64,000 bases of DNA from Dyadobacter sandarakinus (GCF_016894445.1 NZ_CP056775.1:994001-1058000); one strand, 5' to 3'; shown: positions 1 through 11,576, counted from the first letter of the stretch. The notes: a model not told the origin generated them from the letters alone. A program made the numbers and translations.

Positions 1-629
1 TGTTCGATCACCACCTTACCTGTGTAGCCGCCCTGCTCGGCATAGTGGTAATCTTCTTTAAATGCAGTGAAGGGGAACACTTTATAAATCGCAATGTCAA
101 GTCCTTTTGCAACGGCATTCAGCAATTCACCTGTGTATTTCGTGGATGGACTGGCCAAAATGATAACATGCTTTTTACTCCTGAGCAGGTTCATGATCAG
201 GGAGGTTGGAATTTTGATTGGCTGGGGAGTAGGGTTGAGAAACAGGGATTGGGGCTTCATGATCTGCTTTGCATTCGCATAGCCCATTTTGCCCGAGAGG
301 TCGATGACAATGTCGTAAGTTTCCTTACGGGTGAGCACTTCTTCTTTGCTGTAATCGATCACTGTATCAGCGCCCCACTTTTTTACAAATTCAATTCCGT
401 TTGAGCTGGTAACCGCGGTCACATGGTCATCTTTCTGTTTGTGGAGTTGCAGCAGGATCATTCCAAACCCGCCGGTCGCGCCATTGATCAGCATGTTTGT
501 GCCTGGATCGCTGCAGCCCATTTTTTCAAGGGCTGTTAATGCAGCCGTGCCCACCACGGGAAGTGCTCTGGTATAATATACCTTTCTCTGTCGTCTTGCG
601 GAATAGTAGAAGCTGATCCGAAAAACCAT
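1..629 (-). pseudogene. Quinone oxidoreductase (MDR family), N-terminally truncated, runs off the window
   Basis: The minus strand reads as the Rossmann and C-terminal half of a medium-chain NAD(P)-dependent quinone oxidoreductase. It contains the entry motif ALPVVGTAALTAL, the nucleotide-binding loop INGATGGFGMILLQL, the stretch GADTVIDYSKEEV, and a tail ending in YTGKVVIE just before the window edge. The usual N-terminal GroES-like domain (about 120 residues) is missing. Homology fades upstream of ALPVVG and the open frame begins at an ATG at 629 with a short unrelated lead (MVFRISFYYSA). No start of the normal N-terminus is visible between 630 and 970. I infer a 5'-deleted gene. The remaining protein would bind NADPH at most. 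Confidence 0.7.
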
Positions 630-973
630 AGATTGACTCGATAGGATTGTCAATTCTTAATCCAGGAAAAATTGCGCCTAGTAGCTAGCTCGGTTGGTTC
701 AATAAACCAAATGGTAACATATGTAGTGTCTCCAAGTTGTGAATCCTCACCTACATGTTATTTGCTGACTCAGTACGTTTATCCCTGGCTTACACTAGTT
801 AATGATCTACATTGATCGACATCCTTAAAAGGGCAGTTAAGCCTTTTCCACCCCATTTCTTCTTTTACTCAAGTTTAGCCAACAACATTTAAAAGTAGAA
901 ATACTTTTAAATATCACATGTAATTACTATTTATGTTTATGTGTGATACTACCAACAAACATTATACATTTTG
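630..973. other. Intergenic region, 344 bp
   Basis: No gene, RNA or clear hairpin is visible between the truncated oxidoreductase and the VCBS-repeat gene. The sequence is AT-rich near 890-960, where the promoter of the downstream gene would lie, but no convincing Bacteroidota -33/-7 pair (TTG and TAnnTTTG) can be named. Confidence 0.5.
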
Positions 974-2971
974 ATGCGACAATTTTATTCCTTTCATATG
1001 ACTTTCCAGATCAAGCTGTTTTATGCTACCCTCTTGGTAACCCTTTTCTGTACTGGCTTGCAGACCCGAGGCCAGGTAAAATTTGTACAGCAACCGCTAC
1101 CAACAGGCTTAGAATACACACCACAACCCGGAATTGGCTTTGTTCAGGTAGCTGATATCAATGGTGACGGCTTCCCTGATGTTCTGTATACGGCAACAAC
1201 GGCAGGACCATTGGTTTACTTGCAGAATAATAATGGTGAATCCTTCAGCACCCCGGAGCTTAATCCCTTTGCTGACTTTATTTCATCTACCCCGCCGGGA
1301 TTTGCATTAAATATTTCGTGCAGCATTGCTGATTTTGACGGCGACGGCGATCTGGATATATGGAACAGGTTACCTGGTGCCAGTAACGATAATTACTTAC
1401 TCAATGACAAAGGTGTATACCACATCAGTCCAGTTCCACAAGGCATGGAATTTACATTGGGCGGTGTTGGTTTTGTCCAGGTAGCTGACATCAATGGCGA
1501 TGGTTTGCCTGATATCCTATATACGGCAACACAAGGGGCAGCATTGGTTTATTTACAGAATAACAATGGTGAATCATTCAGCACTCCGCAGACAAATCCT
1601 TTCGCTGACTTTGTTTCATCAACCCCGGCAGGATTTGCATTGAATGTTGCAAGTAGTATTTCTGATTTTGATGGGGACGGCGACCTGGATATTTGGACCA
1701 GGGTTAATGGTAGTAATAACGATAATTACTTAAAAAATGATAACGGTATCTATCAGATCAGCCCGGTACCTCCCGGGATGGAATTTACATTGGTTGGTGT
1801 TGGCTTTGTCCAGGTAGCTGACATGAATGGGGATGGCTTACCCGATGTGCTATATACGGCAACACAAGGGGCAGCATTGGTTTATTTACAAAATAACAAT
1901 GGTGAATCATTTAGCACTCCGCAAACAAATCCTTTTGCTGACTTTGTTTCTTCTACCCCACAAGGGTTTGCATTAAATGTTTTCGGCAGCATTGCTGATT
2001 TTGACGGAGACGGCGACCTGGATATTTGGAGCAGGCTCTCAAATCCGGGAAATGATATCTATATTTCAGGCTTGGGTACTGCTCCTGTACTATTATCTAC
2101 AATCCCGGCCAGGAATGCATCCGATGTAAACATAGACGCTGATATCCTTTTGAACTTTGACGAAAATGTTTTTACTGGTTCAGGGAATATATCGATTGTA
2201 AATGCACTTACTGACCAGGTTTACGAAACTTTCCCGGCAGCAGGCCCACAAATTACCGGCGTCGGCACCAACACTATTACAATTAATCCGAGTACTAATT
2301 TAGCCATTAACACAAGCTACTATATCGTTATTAGCAATGGGGCATTGATTGATTCGGATGGCTTGATTGTGGGTACATTGGATCCTGTAAGGAAAGTAAG
2401 GAGATCATTTACCAGCCGTGATTTTTTGCCATTTACTACCAATGCTTCCCTGCCTGTTACACTCACTTCTTTCAATGTCGTCAAAACAGAAAACGCATTA
2501 CTGCTTTCGTGGAAAACGGCACTGGAAATCAACAGTGAGCGGTTTGACATACAACGGAGTGCCAATGGTAAGAATTGGCAAAACTTAGCCTCCATAGCTG
2601 GTGCCGGCAGTAATAACACCCCGGCTTCATACGAGTTTAAAGACCTGGATCCGCTACAAGGTATAAACCTGTACCGGTTAAAGATTGTAGATCTTGATGG
2701 TATTTTTACATACAGCAGTATCCGGCAGATAACTTTCAATGAGCTCAATACAATGGCTGCTTTTCCCAATCCAGCTCAGGCAGTTACCACTTTACGCATG
2801 GGTAAGCAGTACGTAGGAACTAAGATGAACCTGGTCAATATGATAGGACAGACAGTTAAAACAATAAATGTTGACAATGAAATCGTGAATGTAGATTTAA
2901 GTGGTTTTTCACCAGGTTTGTACTTTTTAAAAGCCGGTAATGCAGTTGTCATCAAGTTGATCAAACAATGA
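974..2971 (+). CDS. Secreted FG-GAP/VCBS repeat protein with T9SS sorting tail
   Basis: About 665 residues. A signal peptide ends near GLQTRGQ. Three repeats follow, each built around GFVQVADINGDGLPD and DFDGDGDLDIW, which are Ca-binding FG-GAP/VCBS blades. Next come an SbsA-like Ig domain (PARNASDVNIDADILLNFDE, then NTSYYIVISNGALID), a domain starting VTLTSFNVVKTENALLLSWK, and a T9SS type A tail (FPNPAQAVTTL ... LSGFSPGLYFLKAG ... VIKLIKQ). This is known architecture for cell-surface or secreted proteins exported by the type IX system; the ligand is unknown. The first ATG at 974 follows an in-frame TTG at 971. An ATG at 998 gives a tidier signal peptide (MTFQIKLFYATLL) and may be the true start. 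It appears monocistronic. Confidence 0.85.
   Translation: MRQFYSFHMTFQIKLFYATLLVTLFCTGLQTRGQVKFVQQPLPTGLEYTPQPGIGFVQVADINGDGFPDVLYTATTAGPLVYLQNNNGESFSTPELNPFADFISSTPPGFALNISCSIADFDGDGDLDIWNRLPGASNDNYLLNDKGVYHISPVPQGMEFTLGGVGFVQVADINGDGLPDILYTATQGAALVYLQNNNGESFSTPQTNPFADFVSSTPAGFALNVASSISDFDGDGDLDIWTRVNGSNNDNYLKNDNGIYQISPVPPGMEFTLVGVGFVQVADMNGDGLPDVLYTATQGAALVYLQNNNGESFSTPQTNPFADFVSSTPQGFALNVFGSIADFDGDGDLDIWSRLSNPGNDIYISGLGTAPVLLSTIPARNASDVNIDADILLNFDENVFTGSGNISIVNALTDQVYETFPAAGPQITGVGTNTITINPSTNLAINTSYYIVISNGALIDSDGLIVGTLDPVRKVRRSFTSRDFLPFTTNASLPVTLTSFNVVKTENALLLSWKTALEINSERFDIQRSANGKNWQNLASIAGAGSNNTPASYEFKDLDPLQGINLYRLKIVDLDGIFTYSSIRQITFNELNTMAAFPNPAQAVTTLRMGKQYVGTKMNLVNMIGQTVKTINVDNEIVNVDLSGFSPGLYFLKAGNAVVIKLIKQ
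1132..2065 (+). repeat. Three tandem 333-bp repeats inside the VCBS gene
   Basis: The string gtagctga(c/t) starts at 1148, 1481 and 1814, giving an exact period of 333 bp (111 codons) twice. Long stretches of units 2 and 3 are nearly identical at DNA level, for example ggcagcattggtttatttaca. Unit 1 is more diverged (TATTAGPLVYLQ against TATQGAALVYLQ). Unit 3 ends shortly after DLDIWSRLSNPGND. The arrangement points to recent tandem duplication of one blade-pair module. Confidence 0.9.
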
Positions 2972-3312
2972 ACCCGAGCTATTTTCTACTACTTCTAAGA
3001 AATTGCAATATGTAAGTGCAGCTACTGATCAGCTAGGCCTCCTTGTTGTTGGACGACATGGGAGAGATTGAAAACAGTAAGGGTTATATAAAAGCATTAC
3101 CCATTTAACATCATTTATTTGAAGGAAAAACGGTCATTTAGGCTCATTCTTGGTCATTTAAAGTAAGAACGGCCAATAAGAGTCTTGCTGAACCTTGGTA
3201 CTATTTGTAAGTACCTCATTTTGAAGACGGAATAATTAAGCTGTAAACAACAAGGAGAAGAAGATATAGCCAAGTGCCGCTGTTTGTAGACACTTTTTTT
3301 AATGATTCTCAA
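2972..3312. other. Intergenic region, 341 bp, between convergent genes
   Basis: The stretch lies between the 3' ends of the VCBS gene (plus) and the serine hydrolase (minus). The only structure noticed is a short imperfect echo, ggtcattta at 3133 and 3151. No convincing terminator hairpin or small ORF was found. Confidence 0.4.
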
Positions 3313-4782
3313 TCAAATGAAAGCAGGAATAATAGACTCCTCTATATTCTTTAAGGTCAGGGAGTGGCTGCCACTTACATCCGAAGCATTGTGATGTAAT
3401 GTAAGAATTGAAAGATTTAAATCGGGGACGATATACAACACCTGACCTCCATAACCAGCAGCGTAGATTACGGGCAATACTTTGTCTTTAACCCGGAACA
3501 CGCCACGCCACCATTGATATCCATATCCCCACTCCGAACTTGACTCATTTATCGGCAGAACAAATGCGGTAGATTCGGCGATCCACGATGTGGACACAAT
3601 TTGCTTCTCATTCCACTTTCCCGAATCCAGTATCAACTGGCCGATCTTCAGCATATCCCGTGGCTTGAGGAACAATCCACCTCCTGTGTGAACTTGATCA
3701 TTCATTGAAGTCCAGAAAAAGTCTTTAATTCCCAATCCTTTAAACAGGGATTGTTCTGCATATTTGTCCGCAGGCTTTCCAGTTACATTGGATAGAATAC
3801 CCCCCAGTAAGATCGAAAGGCCGCTGTTGTATTTAAATCTCTTACCTGGCTTTTCCTTTTGATCCAAATTCCTAGCCAGGACATACCCATACATATCCTT
3901 GCTTTGGTTCATTAAAACAGCATCATTTTTTGGGTCGGTATAAGGAATGTCCTCATGCCAATCCAGTCCGGCCGACATCGTTAAGGCATTATACAGTGTG
4001 GGTTGTGGAACTTTCTCTTTTGAAGCCTTCTTGTGGGCCGGAAAGAAAGCTGTCAATGGTACATCCAGATTTTGGATCAGACCATCATCTTTTGCAATGC
4101 CAATCAGGAGCGACGTTACACTTTTTGTACAAGATTGTATACTATGGATTTTTTCCCGCTTACCTAAATAAAAGTATTCGTCAAGTAACAACTTCCCATT
4201 TTGGGCAACCAGCAGTGCATCCAGTCCATGATATTTGCCCTTCAAAATATTTTCAAAAAGATCATTTAATACCTGAGAATTTGTAGCCTGCATATTCATT
4301 GCGCCCACTTTCCAGCCATCACTGTTCACAGGTGGAACTTGATAGCTCCATTCTAGCAGCGCGCGATTTTCCTTACCAATCCTTGCTGGCCGCTGTGATG
4401 TCCAACGATCTGCTTTCTTAAAAATCAGCGTTTCGGGTTTGTGATCGGGTATATTGAGAAGTCCTCCTATCTCGGTTTTATTCTTCGAAAGATTACCTGT
4501 GAATGTCGCTCCTTGCCCCAAGTCCAGGAATATTGTTGAATCTGTTAGGTTTACACCAGACAATGTTCCTTCCGCCATTGTTTCTGGAATTTCAAATCTG
4601 CCGCTCCACGAATCAGAGAAGAGATTATGACGCAGCTCAACATCGAATGCGCTTTTCAAGTTTGCCACAGCCTCAAATTCAGTATGCCAGATTCCTACCA
4701 CTTTTTGCTCATCAGTAGAACAGGCCAAAACATTTACGAAAAGTGTCAAACCTATGCCATATCTTGATATCCTTCTCAGCAT
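3313..4782 (-). CDS. Lipoprotein serine hydrolase, class C beta-lactamase / penicillin-binding-protein fold
   Basis: 489 residues. The N-terminus MLRRISRYG..VNVLACSTD has a lipobox with Cys21, so the protein is probably lipid-anchored. Residues 25-130 form a small beta domain seen before the catalytic domain in many Bacteroidota homologues. The beta-lactamase-like domain carries the catalytic SxxK as SCTK near residue 219, YxN as YNS near 315, and an HTGGG motif near 365 in place of KTG. This family contains esterases, D-amino acid peptidases and beta-lactamase-related hydrolases; sequence alone does not choose among them. It is a single gene with no operon partner, and 381 bp separate it from the cupin gene. 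Confidence 0.85.
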   Translation of the reverse strand: MLRRISRYGIGLTLFVNVLACSTDEQKVVGIWHTEFEAVANLKSAFDVELRHNLFSDSWSGRFEIPETMAEGTLSGVNLTDSTIFLDLGQGATFTGNLSKNKTEIGGLLNIPDHKPETLIFKKADRWTSQRPARIGKENRALLEWSYQVPPVNSDGWKVGAMNMQATNSQVLNDLFENILKGKYHGLDALLVAQNGKLLLDEYFYLGKREKIHSIQSCTKSVTSLLIGIAKDDGLIQNLDVPLTAFFPAHKKASKEKVPQPTLYNALTMSAGLDWHEDIPYTDPKNDAVLMNQSKDMYGYVLARNLDQKEKPGKRFKYNSGLSILLGGILSNVTGKPADKYAEQSLFKGLGIKDFFWTSMNDQVHTGGGLFLKPRDMLKIGQLILDSGKWNEKQIVSTSWIAESTAFVLPINESSSEWGYGYQWWRGVFRVKDKVLPVIYAAGYGGQVLYIVPDLNLSILTLHHNASDVSGSHSLTLKNIEESIIPAFI

Positions 4783-5163
4783 AATAAATTACGAGACGTA
4801 GGTGATATTAGTTGTTGGTACTATATAAGATTGATAATATACAGCTTCTACACAAACTCTGTATAAACTAAAAATCTATCAGCGGACATATAATATTTTG
4901 CATTTCCAGCGGCGAGCTATGTGCAAAGTTTTTAACTCCTTATTAGCGTACGTGTAAATAGTCGTTTAAGCATGATTACAATTGACTATTTGATAGATAG
5001 CAAAATCCTCTTGTATATGCAGCAAGAACCGCCTTATGGTTCACTTAACAATTAGTAGACCAGGTTAAACTGTAAAGAGGGATGATATTTTTAACAGGAA
5101 GGAGAGGCTTACCAAGAAGCTTCTAAAACAGAGAATAACTTTATTCTCAGCAGGGTGGAATGT
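4783..5163. other. Intergenic region, 381 bp
   Basis: AT-rich stretch upstream of the serine hydrolase (minus) and downstream of the cupin gene (minus). It presumably holds the serine hydrolase promoter. No ORF, repeat or hairpin of note was seen. Confidence 0.4.
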
Positions 5164-5655
5164 CTACTTTTGACGATATTCTTGTTCTGTGACTTCTTGT
5201 AGCCATATTACCCTTCCAGTCTCGGTATTAGGGGTAATGGCAATTTGCGTAAATCCGGCGTCGGGTGAAGCACCATGCCAGTGGGGTATATTTGGTGGAC
5301 ATTTGACGGTGTCACCAGCTTGAAGTATCTGTATGGGTCTGCCTTTTTCTTGATAGTAACCTGTTCCCCCGGTTGCCAGAAGTGCTTGTCCGCCAGGGTG
5401 GGAGTGCCAGTAGGTACGCGCGCCAGGTTCAAAGGTTACACTGCCTACCGGAATGTTGAATGCGCTGTCTGGCTGGATAAGCTGGGTGACCCATGCATTT
5501 CCGGTAAAATTTGTTGCTGGTGCCTTTTGCCCTTTTGGGAAAATAGTGCTTAATACAGTTGATGGTCTTGTTTTCTGCTGGGCGGCGACCAGTATACTTG
5601 TCAATGTCAAGCACATTGTTAGGCCCAACATAACTGCGCGTTTGCAGTTTTTCAT
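5164..5655 (-). CDS. Secreted single-domain cupin protein
   Basis: 163 residues with an N-terminal signal peptide (MKNCKRAVMLGLTM..LVAAQQ). The cupin fold shows motif 1 as PGARTYWHSHPGGQALL (two metal-binding His) and motif 2 as PPNIPHWHGA (third His). It is a close paralogue of the cupin at 8681-9142: both share WHSHPGGQ, GYYQEKG and the end pattern WLQ.VT..EY. Such cupins are often annotated as quercetin-dioxygenase-like, but the substrate is unknown. The gene sits 23 bp downstream of the AraC regulator on the same strand, so co-transcription is likely. Confidence 0.85.
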   Translation of the reverse strand: MKNCKRAVMLGLTMCLTLTSILVAAQQKTRPSTVLSTIFPKGQKAPATNFTGNAWVTQLIQPDSAFNIPVGSVTFEPGARTYWHSHPGGQALLATGGTGYYQEKGRPIQILQAGDTVKCPPNIPHWHGASPDAGFTQIAITPNTETGRVIWLQEVTEQEYRQK

Positions 5656-5678
5656 TATTTGAAATGTTTGTATTGTTC

Positions 5679-6584
5679 TCAGTTTAGATTTTGAAGCGCT
5701 CGGAACTCATTGGGAGTTTGGCCTACCCTCTGTTTGAAAAGCCTGGAAAAATGCTGTGGATACTTGAAACCCATTTCGAATGCAATCTCGCTGACGGTTT
5801 TTGTCTGGTCAAATATTTTTTCCTTGGCCACATGGATGAGCTTGTCCTGAATGTAATCCTGCGCCGTTTGGCCGGTTTCTTTTCTGATCAGGTCCCCAAA
5901 ATATTTCGTTGACAAATTCAATTCGTTAGCAAAATATACCACTGAGGGTAGCCCAATAATGCTAGGGCTATCCGACAGAAAGTAATTGGTCAATAGCGTT
6001 TCGAAACGCTCTACTACACTTTTGTGGACCGTGTCACGGGTAAGGAACTGTCGGTCGTAAAACCGCGTACAGTAATCCAAAAACAACTCGATGTTTGAGA
6101 CGATGAGCTTGCGGCTATGTTTATCAATGGCATGCTCCAACTCATATTTAATTTTAGCCAAACAGTCCAGCACAATTTGCCTTTCGCGCTCGGAAATATG
6201 TAAAGACTCATGGCTCTGATAGCTGAAAAACCCATATTCATGAATATGCTGATTTAGTGAAGTGCCATGCAACAGATCGGGGTGAAAAGCCAGCGCGTAA
6301 CCTTTGGGACGGTATAATTCGCCATCGTTTTCAACATTTACTACCTGACCGGGAGCAAAAAATACGAGCGTGCCTTCCTGATAGTCATAATACTGTTTGC
6401 CGTAACGAAGGTCACCACAATCAACCTCCTTTAGAAAGACAAAATACAACCCCAGGTACATGTTCGTTTTGCTGCGCATGTCAGCCTTGGAGAGGTCCAA
6501 CACACTCACCAGTGGATGTAGTGTTTTATGTTGATTGAATGCATTGTATTGGCTGACAGTGTCAAACCGGATCTGATTTTCCAT
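5679..6584 (-). CDS. AraC-family transcriptional regulator
   Basis: 301 residues. The N-terminal half is cupin-like, for effector binding (YQEGTLVFFAPGQVV, GYALAFHPDLLHG). The C-terminal AraC double helix-turn-helix covers about residues 195-298 and includes VSEIAFEMGFKYPQHFSRLFK and VGQTPNEFR. It is divergent from the aldo/keto reductase operon beginning at 6793, with 208 bp between, and followed by a cupin gene. By context it probably controls both transcription units, a common arrangement for AraC regulators of small oxidoreductase clusters. Confidence 0.9.
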   Translation of the reverse strand: MENQIRFDTVSQYNAFNQHKTLHPLVSVLDLSKADMRSKTNMYLGLYFVFLKEVDCGDLRYGKQYYDYQEGTLVFFAPGQVVNVENDGELYRPKGYALAFHPDLLHGTSLNQHIHEYGFFSYQSHESLHISERERQIVLDCLAKIKYELEHAIDKHSRKLIVSNIELFLDYCTRFYDRQFLTRDTVHKSVVERFETLLTNYFLSDSPSIIGLPSVVYFANELNLSTKYFGDLIRKETGQTAQDYIQDKLIHVAKEKIFDQTKTVSEIAFEMGFKYPQHFSRLFKQRVGQTPNEFRALQNLN

Positions 6585-6753
6585 AATCTCTTATTTTACC
6601 AATGCTAATTTAAGGGATTTGGTGGCGCTTCTTTCACTGCTGATGACAGATCAGGAATATTGGTAGACATTTCAGGAATATGTATACAAATGCATTATCC
6701 AATTGGTTTGAACTTTGTAGCACAATAAGTTAGAGTAGGACGGAGGCCGTTAA

Positions 6754-8662
<1,909 letters not shown>

Positions 8663-8680
8663 CTATTTGCTTAAGGAGCA

Positions 8681-9142
8681 ATGAAAAAATTCCTTTCAAT
8701 TATTACCATGATGCTTACCGCGCTGTCTTTCGGCGCGGTAGCACAACAAGTTCCGATATTTGCCAAAGAGGGGGAGAAATCACCTAATGTCCATCATGTT
8801 GGCAATGTTTGGCTCAAAGAGCTGAGCGCGCCTGACAGTGTTTTTAGTTATGGCACCGCAGTGGCAATTTTTGATCCAGGTGCGCGCCTGGACTGGCATT
8901 CGCATCCGGGAGGTCAAATTTTGATTTTTACAGAGGGTAAGGGCTACTACCAGGAAAAAGGCAAACCTAAACAAACCATGAAGCCTGGCGATGTAATTAA
9001 ATGTCTGCCCGGTGTGGAGCATTGGCATGGGGCCACAGCGGAAAGTGGGGTGACCTATATCGCGACATCTCCAGCCCAAAAAGGCAGGACAATATGGTTG
9101 CAAAAGGTAACGGATGCAGAGTATGGCCCTGTAAAGAAATAA
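8681..9142 (+). CDS. Secreted single-domain cupin protein (paralogue)
   Basis: 153 residues with signal peptide MKKFLSIITMMLTALSFGAVAQQ. Cupin motif 1 is PGARLDWHSHPGGQILIF and motif 2 is PGVEHWHGATAESG, giving the three-His metal site. It is clearly paralogous to the cupin at 5164-5655. It starts 18 bp after the second aldo/keto reductase, so it is part of the same operon. The periplasmic location contrasts with the cytoplasmic reductases around it. Confidence 0.87.
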   Translation: MKKFLSIITMMLTALSFGAVAQQVPIFAKEGEKSPNVHHVGNVWLKELSAPDSVFSYGTAVAIFDPGARLDWHSHPGGQILIFTEGKGYYQEKGKPKQTMKPGDVIKCLPGVEHWHGATAESGVTYIATSPAQKGRTIWLQKVTDAEYGPVKK

Positions 9143-9159
9143 TCTATACAGCAGCGCTG

Positions 9160-9654
9160 ATGATATATAATTCCCCACCCAAGTGCTTTATACTGCCCAT
9201 TGCAGGGCTTATTTTTATGATACTAACTAACCAACAGTCCCTAGCACAATCCAAGTACGGTGTTGCTGATGATGCTCAGCGGCAAGTCATCAAGCTTTCA
9301 AAAGATAAGTGGGGCTGGATGTCAGAAAAGAAAGTGGACCAGCTATCTGAGCTCTTTGATGATAAAGCAGTTTTTGTTCATATGGGTGGTACCTGGGGTA
9401 AAGAACGGGAATTAGAAGTAATTCAGACGGGTGAAATTTGGTATAAAAAAGCAGAGCTTTATTCTATCTCTGTTAATGTGATCGGCAATACAGCAATCCT
9501 GTTAAACGATATTGATTTGCAGGCAGTTGTCAGTGGCAATCAGGTTGTTAACCCATTTATGGTGACCGAAGTTTATATCAATGAGAATGGTAAATGGAAA
9601 ATGGGATCGCTCACATTTTCACGGCTTCTCAGGCCAATCAAGATGACGGATTAA
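9160..9654 (+). CDS. Secreted NTF2-like (SnoaL/DUF4440-type) protein
   Basis: 164 residues from the ATG at 9160, which gives a clean signal peptide (MIYNSPPKCFILPIAGLIFM..QQSLAQ). Extending the frame upstream would overlap the cupin gene and is not believable. The fold is suggested by the NTF2 pattern: a helix with KVDQLSELFDDKAVFVHMGGTWG, then TGEIWYKKAELYSISVNVIGNTAILLND and a final strand WKMGSLTFSRL. Such proteins are often small-molecule isomerases or binding proteins. It is in the operon, 17 bp after the cupin. Confidence 0.75.
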   Translation: MIYNSPPKCFILPIAGLIFMILTNQQSLAQSKYGVADDAQRQVIKLSKDKWGWMSEKKVDQLSELFDDKAVFVHMGGTWGKERELEVIQTGEIWYKKAELYSISVNVIGNTAILLNDIDLQAVVSGNQVVNPFMVTEVYINENGKWKMGSLTFSRLLRPIKMTD

Positions 9655-9689
9655 ATAAGCCAATCTCCACGCACGCAAAGCTAGAACTT

Positions 9690-10409
9690 ATGAAATCATT
9701 GATATTAATATTGGTAGCGGCTATTATTTTTCATCAAAGTATGGCACAGCAAAATACGGAGCAGGGCAAAAGCCTTAGCCAAAAACAAGTCAGCATTGTC
9801 GCTATCTCTGCCCTTACGGCAAAAGGTGATTTATCAAACTTGAAACAAGCTTTGCATGATGGCCTAAGCGTCGGCATGAGTATCAATGAGATCAAAGAAG
9901 AGCTGATCCATTTATCAGCGTACTGTGGATTTCCAAGAAGTTTGAACGGGATTATTGCCTTTAACATCGTGCTTGATGAACGTAAAGCTAAGGGCATTAC
10001 TGACGTGGTGGGCAAGGCGGCCAGCAAACCAAGCGAGCTGGACAAATTCGAAAGTGGAAAAAAGGTTCTTGAATCACTTACCGGCCAGCATGAAACCTAT
10101 CCTAAAAAGAGTGGATATGCAGCCTTTGTGCCTGCTATTGATACGCTTTTAAAGGAGCACCTGTTTCATGACATTTTTATCAGGGGAGTCATCACCCATG
10201 AAGAAAGGGAACTGACTACAATCGCTGCACTTGTCAGTCTGGGCGGCGTGGAGTCCCAATTGCAAGGGCATTTGGGAATTGGCCTGCACCTTGGATTTAC
10301 CAGCGAACAGTTGGAGAAATTAATGGCAACAGTAGAGTCCAAGATCGGCAAAAGTGAAGTTGATGCAGGCAGGCAAGTGTTAGCAAGAGTCTTAGCAAGT
10401 AGAAAATAA
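9690..10409 (+). CDS. Secreted double carboxymuconolactone-decarboxylase-like protein
   Basis: 239 residues from the ATG at 9690 (signal peptide [20 protein letters not shown]). Two CMD-like helical domains are visible. The first is [36 protein letters not shown]. The second is [36 protein letters not shown]. Neither shows the CxxC of AhpD; the first keeps one Cys in AYCGFP. Proteins of this type recur beside cupins and aldo/keto reductases in oxidoreductase clusters; the reaction is unknown. Confidence 0.85.
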   Translation: MKSLILILVAAIIFHQSMAQQNTEQGKSLSQKQVSIVAISALTAKGDLSNLKQALHDGLSVGMSINEIKEELIHLSAYCGFPRSLNGIIAFNIVLDERKAKGITDVVGKAASKPSELDKFESGKKVLESLTGQHETYPKKSGYAAFVPAIDTLLKEHLFHDIFIRGVITHEERELTTIAALVSLGGVESQLQGHLGIGLHLGFTSEQLEKLMATVESKIGKSEVDAGRQVLARVLASRK

Positions 10410-10426
10410 CTAAACCACTAGGCATC

Positions 10427-10906
10427 ATGGCAAATATCACATTGAAAATCAATAAAAAAGATTACAAGTTGGATGCTGACCCGCAAATGCCGCTGCTTTG
10501 GGCAATTCGGGACTTAGCCGGACTGAAAGGCACCAAGTACGGCTGTGGTGTAGCCCAATGCGGTGCCTGCGTGGTGCATTTGAATGGGGAAGCCGTCCGC
10601 TCGTGCGTAACCAAGGTAAGCCGCGCCGTAGGCAAGCAGGTGACGACCATTGAAGGATTATCGGCAAACAATGACCATCCAGTCCAAAAAGCTTGGCAGG
10701 AAATTGATGTGCCGCAGTGCGGCTATTGCCATTCGGGACAGATCATGTCTGCCGTTGTGCTGCTGCGCGAAAAAGGCAATCCGACCGATCAGGATATAGA
10801 CGATGCCATGGCCGGGAACATTTGCCGGTGCGGCACCTATCTGCGCATTCGTGAAGCAATCCACGCGGCTGCTGAGCTGCAAAGGAATACGTCTACAAAA
10901 GGGTAA
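10427..10906 (+). CDS. 2Fe-2S subunit of a molybdenum hydroxylase (isoquinoline 1-oxidoreductase alpha-like)
   Basis: 159 residues, no signal peptide. The N-terminal plant-ferredoxin-type cluster is [22 protein letters not shown]. The C-terminal helical cluster is [12 protein letters not shown] and [12 protein letters not shown]. Length and motifs match the two-subunit IorA/IorB type rather than the three-subunit xanthine dehydrogenase type. It transfers electrons from the Mo-cofactor subunit at 11597-13849 to the cytochrome encoded between them. It lies 17 bp after the CMD gene. Confidence 0.92.
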   Translation: MANITLKINKKDYKLDADPQMPLLWAIRDLAGLKGTKYGCGVAQCGACVVHLNGEAVRSCVTKVSRAVGKQVTTIEGLSANNDHPVQKAWQEIDVPQCGYCHSGQIMSAVVLLREKGNPTDQDIDDAMAGNICRCGTYLRIREAIHAAAELQRNTSTKG

Positions 10907-10931
10907 TGTAATCTCACCTAAACTTAATGTT

Positions 10932-11576
10932 ATGAAGCATGATCCAAGTAAAGGAATCCGCTATCTCATTTACGTCAAAACGCTAACGCTGTTGTCTGTC
11001 ATGATTTTTATCATTGCGGCAGCGGCTTCTGCATTTAGAACCGATGATATGCCCGTCGAGCCAATCAAGCTTGGCTTTGCTGCCAAGGATAGTATTGCGT
11101 CTGTCAAGGCATTTGAAACAGTATATAAAACATTGATGAGCCCGCGTTGCATGAACTGTCACCCGGCAGGTGATGTACCGCTGCAAGGCGACGACAGCCA
11201 TTTGCATGCAATGGCACCGAAACGCGGTGTGGATGGTAAAGGTGTTTATGCCATGAAATGCTCGAATTGTCACCAGGACACCAACACGCCAGGCATTCAT
11301 ACGCCCCCTGGCAATCCGGAGTGGCACTTGCCGCCAGCTGCAATGAGAATGGTTTTTCAAGGTAAAAGCGCCCATGAACTGGCCCGGCAGCTTGTTGATA
11401 AAAAGCAAAATGGCAATAAGGACTTTAAAAAGCTGATCGAGCATGCCGACGACGGGCTGGTGCTGGCAGGCTGGAACCCGGGAGAAGGAAGGACTTTGCC
11501 GCCAGTAAGCCATGCTGAATTCAAGAGAGCCTGGCTCACCTGGATAGAAAATGGTGCTTATGCGCCTAAGAAATAA
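10932..11576 (+). CDS. Membrane-anchored c-type cytochrome, two heme motifs
   Basis: 214 residues from the ATG at 10932. An N-terminal transmembrane or signal segment spans residues 17-37 (TLLSVMIFIIAAAASAF). Two CxxCH heme-attachment sites are visible, CMNCH at 73-77 and CSNCH at 110-114. The gene lies between the 2Fe-2S and the molybdopterin subunit genes. It is therefore probably the periplasmic electron acceptor of the hydroxylase, as in IorAB-type aldehyde dehydrogenases that use a cytochrome partner. The longer upstream frame would overlap the 2Fe-2S gene and is rejected. Confidence 0.88.
   Translation: MKHDPSKGIRYLIYVKTLTLLSVMIFIIAAAASAFRTDDMPVEPIKLGFAAKDSIASVKAFETVYKTLMSPRCMNCHPAGDVPLQGDDSHLHAMAPKRGVDGKGVYAMKCSNCHQDTNTPGIHTPPGNPEWHLPPAAMRMVFQGKSAHELARQLVDKKQNGNKDFKKLIEHADDGLVLAGWNPGEGRTLPPVSHAEFKRAWLTWIENGAYAPKK

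Noticed and set aside
1148..2065. Repeats as a CRISPR array
   Set aside because: The repeat is an in-frame 111-codon protein module, not short repeats with unique spacers. No CRISPR-like array was seen anywhere.
3133..3159. Short GGTCATTTA repeat as an operator
   Set aside because: Two 9-bp copies in AT-rich DNA between convergent genes; easily chance.
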